Below are positions 62,548-64,000 of a stretch of DNA of 64,000 nt, piece by piece (positions within the stretch are counted from its first letter, which is position 1; each line of letters opens with the position of its first letter). The notes beneath the pieces were generated by a model. That model ran no database searches and was not told the origin of the DNA. It was given only the letters and a program-made list of their open reading frames with translations. The DNA is from Tenodera sinensis. Lineage: Eukaryota; Arthropoda; Insecta; Mantodea; Mantidae. Where the stretch lies: the NCBI GenBank assembly GCA_030765045.1, contig CM060965.1, positions 61,098,787 through 61,162,786 on the forward strand, given 5' to 3'. Both the position numbers and the translations under genes were made by a program.

Positions 62548-64000
62548 ATTCAGGTTCAGCTTTATTCACCAATTGTAATAGTTTTACAAGGTTTGTCATA
62601 TGAAAAAAGGTATAACATTATTTACAATATAACAAATTATTTACACTGTAACCAATTTACCCTATAACAAATTATAACAAATGTTATGAGGAGAGGTACG
62701 TTTTCTATATATACAATTTTGACCTTTTATATTCTTCTACTGTATAGAAAACATTTTTTCTCAGATAAGACTTAATTTGTTTTATTTTTGTTTGTTTCTC
62801 ATTTATTTCCTTAATCCAGTGAGGTAAGTGATTGTATAATTCTTTTGTATTGGTTTTGATACATCTGTGTTCTAACGAGTCTCTTCACCTGTCCCTAAAG
62901 TAGTTTTTCTTTGTTCGAGTATCATCTTCATGAATATTTGCATTTCTATCCTCTTTGTGGCTTTTTACCACATACTTTAGACATTCTTATATATATATAG
63001 ACACGGCAGTGTTAGCACACCAAGTTTTTTTAAAACTTCTCTACAAGTATTTCTCCTTTGGATATTTTTAACAATTCTTATTGCTCTTTTCTGAAGCCTA
63101 AATATCTTTATTGTATGTTTTTTACTTGCTGATCCCCATAAAATAATTCCATAACTTAATTGTGAATGCATAAATGCATAGTATACTTATTTTGTACTAT
63201 CTTCATCCATGAATTGTTTGACTTGTTTTAGAATATATATACCCTTATTTAGTTTCTTTGTAAGTTTCTCTATATGTCTGTTCCATTTTAATTTATCATC
63301 TATGACTAGTCCTAAAAAATTTGTTTGTATCACTTGTCTAATTGGCTCCTTTTTTATTTCTAAATAGATGTTTACTTGTGTCTTGTTACTTATACCAATT
63401 TGCATCCATTCTGTTTTATTTATATTCAGTGCCATCCCCAACTCTTCCAAGTATATACTGTCTCTAACAATGCATTTGTTTTACTTTGCATCTCTGTCGC
63501 TGTATTGCCTGTTACAATTATTGTTGTGTCGTCTGCATACCCAATGGCTATTCCTCCTCCCTCGTGAATTTTTTTAAACAGACTGTTTATATATAAAATA
63601 AATAAATACGGCCCTAATTTTGACCCTTGTGAAATACCATGGGTTATATGTTTAAACGATGGAGTTTGATTAGTTCTCCATCTACATTATGCACTAATTC
63701 TACACATTGTTTTCTGTTTATTAAATAAGATCTTAGCCAATCTAATGGAATGCCCCTAATGCCATAGTTTTCGAGTTTTCCCATTAATTTTGTAATGTCT
63801 ACACAATCAAATGCTTTTGACAAATCAAGAAATACTACTACCACAATTTCTTTTCCATGTAATGCTCTAATTATGTCGTTACCCTTACTTATTGCATATG
63901 GTTGATTTCATTTTTTGAAAGCCAAATTGACACTCTGATACTATATGGTATTTATTACAATAATTCTGGAGTTGTTCCAGAAAAATTCCTTCCATTACTT
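62548..64000 (-). pseudogene. Non-LTR retrotransposon reverse transcriptase, frameshifted (runs off right edge)
   Basis: Minus-strand blocks in order: GIFLEQLQNYCNKYHIVSES (63990-63930), QFGFQKMKSTI, ALHGKEIVVVVFLDLSKAFD (RT motif A, about 63870-63800), ITHGISQGSKLGPYLFILYI (motif B), IAIGYADDTTIIVTGN (motif C, YADD), then ALNINKTEWMQIG and FLGLVIDDKLKWNRHIEKL, and YGIILWGSASKKHTIKIFRL QKRAIR. At least three single-base frameshifts (near 63900, 63665 and 63445) inactivate it. The 3' UTR runs to about 62548. The C-terminal 'LPCLYIYKNV' style suggests a CR1/L2-like clade (inference). Confidence 0.88.

Noticed and set aside
60592..64000. Upstream SMARCAD1 exons with Walker A
   Set aside because: Searched by eye on the minus strand; only retrotransposon sequence and AT-rich intron were found.
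1..64000. CRISPR arrays, rRNA genes, bacterial-type operons
   Set aside because: No regularly spaced identical repeats with unique spacers, no rRNA-like sequence and no clustered intact genes.

Overview
The window is nuclear DNA of an insect with a large, AT-rich, repeat-dense genome. The reasons are two conserved eukaryotic genes split into short exons by introns of up to about 9.6 kb, tRNA-derived SINEs, and many classes of arthropod transposon. Intron size and repeat load would suit a polyneopteran such as a cockroach or termite, but that is inference.

Two host genes were found, both on the minus strand. (1) DDX47, a nucleolar DEAD-box RNA helicase: its first four coding exons lie at 17135-17043, 13696-13603, 3238-3074 and 1803-1637, and the gene runs off the left edge. 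(2) SMARCAD1 (Etl1/Fun30-type SNF2 chromatin remodeller): nine exons encode most of the ATPase and the C-terminus, from 60591 down to the stop at 34602. Its N-terminal part lies beyond the right edge. Reading frames join correctly across every splice junction I could check.

Almost everything else is mobile DNA in the introns and between the two genes. By class: mariner (38332-39666 nearly intact; 43102-44273 deleted; relics at 4410-4600 and 34750-37480); Tc1 (15690-16635); a second IS630/Tc1-like family (2165-2620, 8460-9125); hAT (11864-13174 and 50600-52932, both with perfect 8-bp target duplications, plus 35136-36613 nested in a mariner); P-like with a THAP domain (17705-19310); piggyBac-like (29814-31085); PIF/Harbinger-like (32290-33290); an unclassified transposon ORF (25700-27770); non-LTR retrotransposons (27770-28615, 61820-62344, 62548-64000); and a Penelope-like GIY-YIG relic near 24130-24300. 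Several SINE families are present, two copies with exact target duplications.

The least expected signal is a set of hammerhead-ribozyme-like sequences at 14447-14487 (+), 45965-46015 (-) and, degenerate, 39949-39992 (+). They share one layout, including the same extra U before stem II. A family of fold-back elements (2742-2935, 48051-48284, perhaps 53742-53905) carries the 3' half of the same core in both arms, and a 75-bp palindrome at 5505-5661 carries the 3' half of the 14447 type. Together with the GIY-YIG relic this suggests Penelope-like or retrozyme-like elements rearranged head to head. A second fold-back type (6353-7130, 54648-55070) carries a nearly whole tRNA-like sequence in its arms.

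No bacterial-type operons, CRISPR arrays or rRNA genes were seen. Repeat boundaries without terminal repeats or target duplications are approximate.
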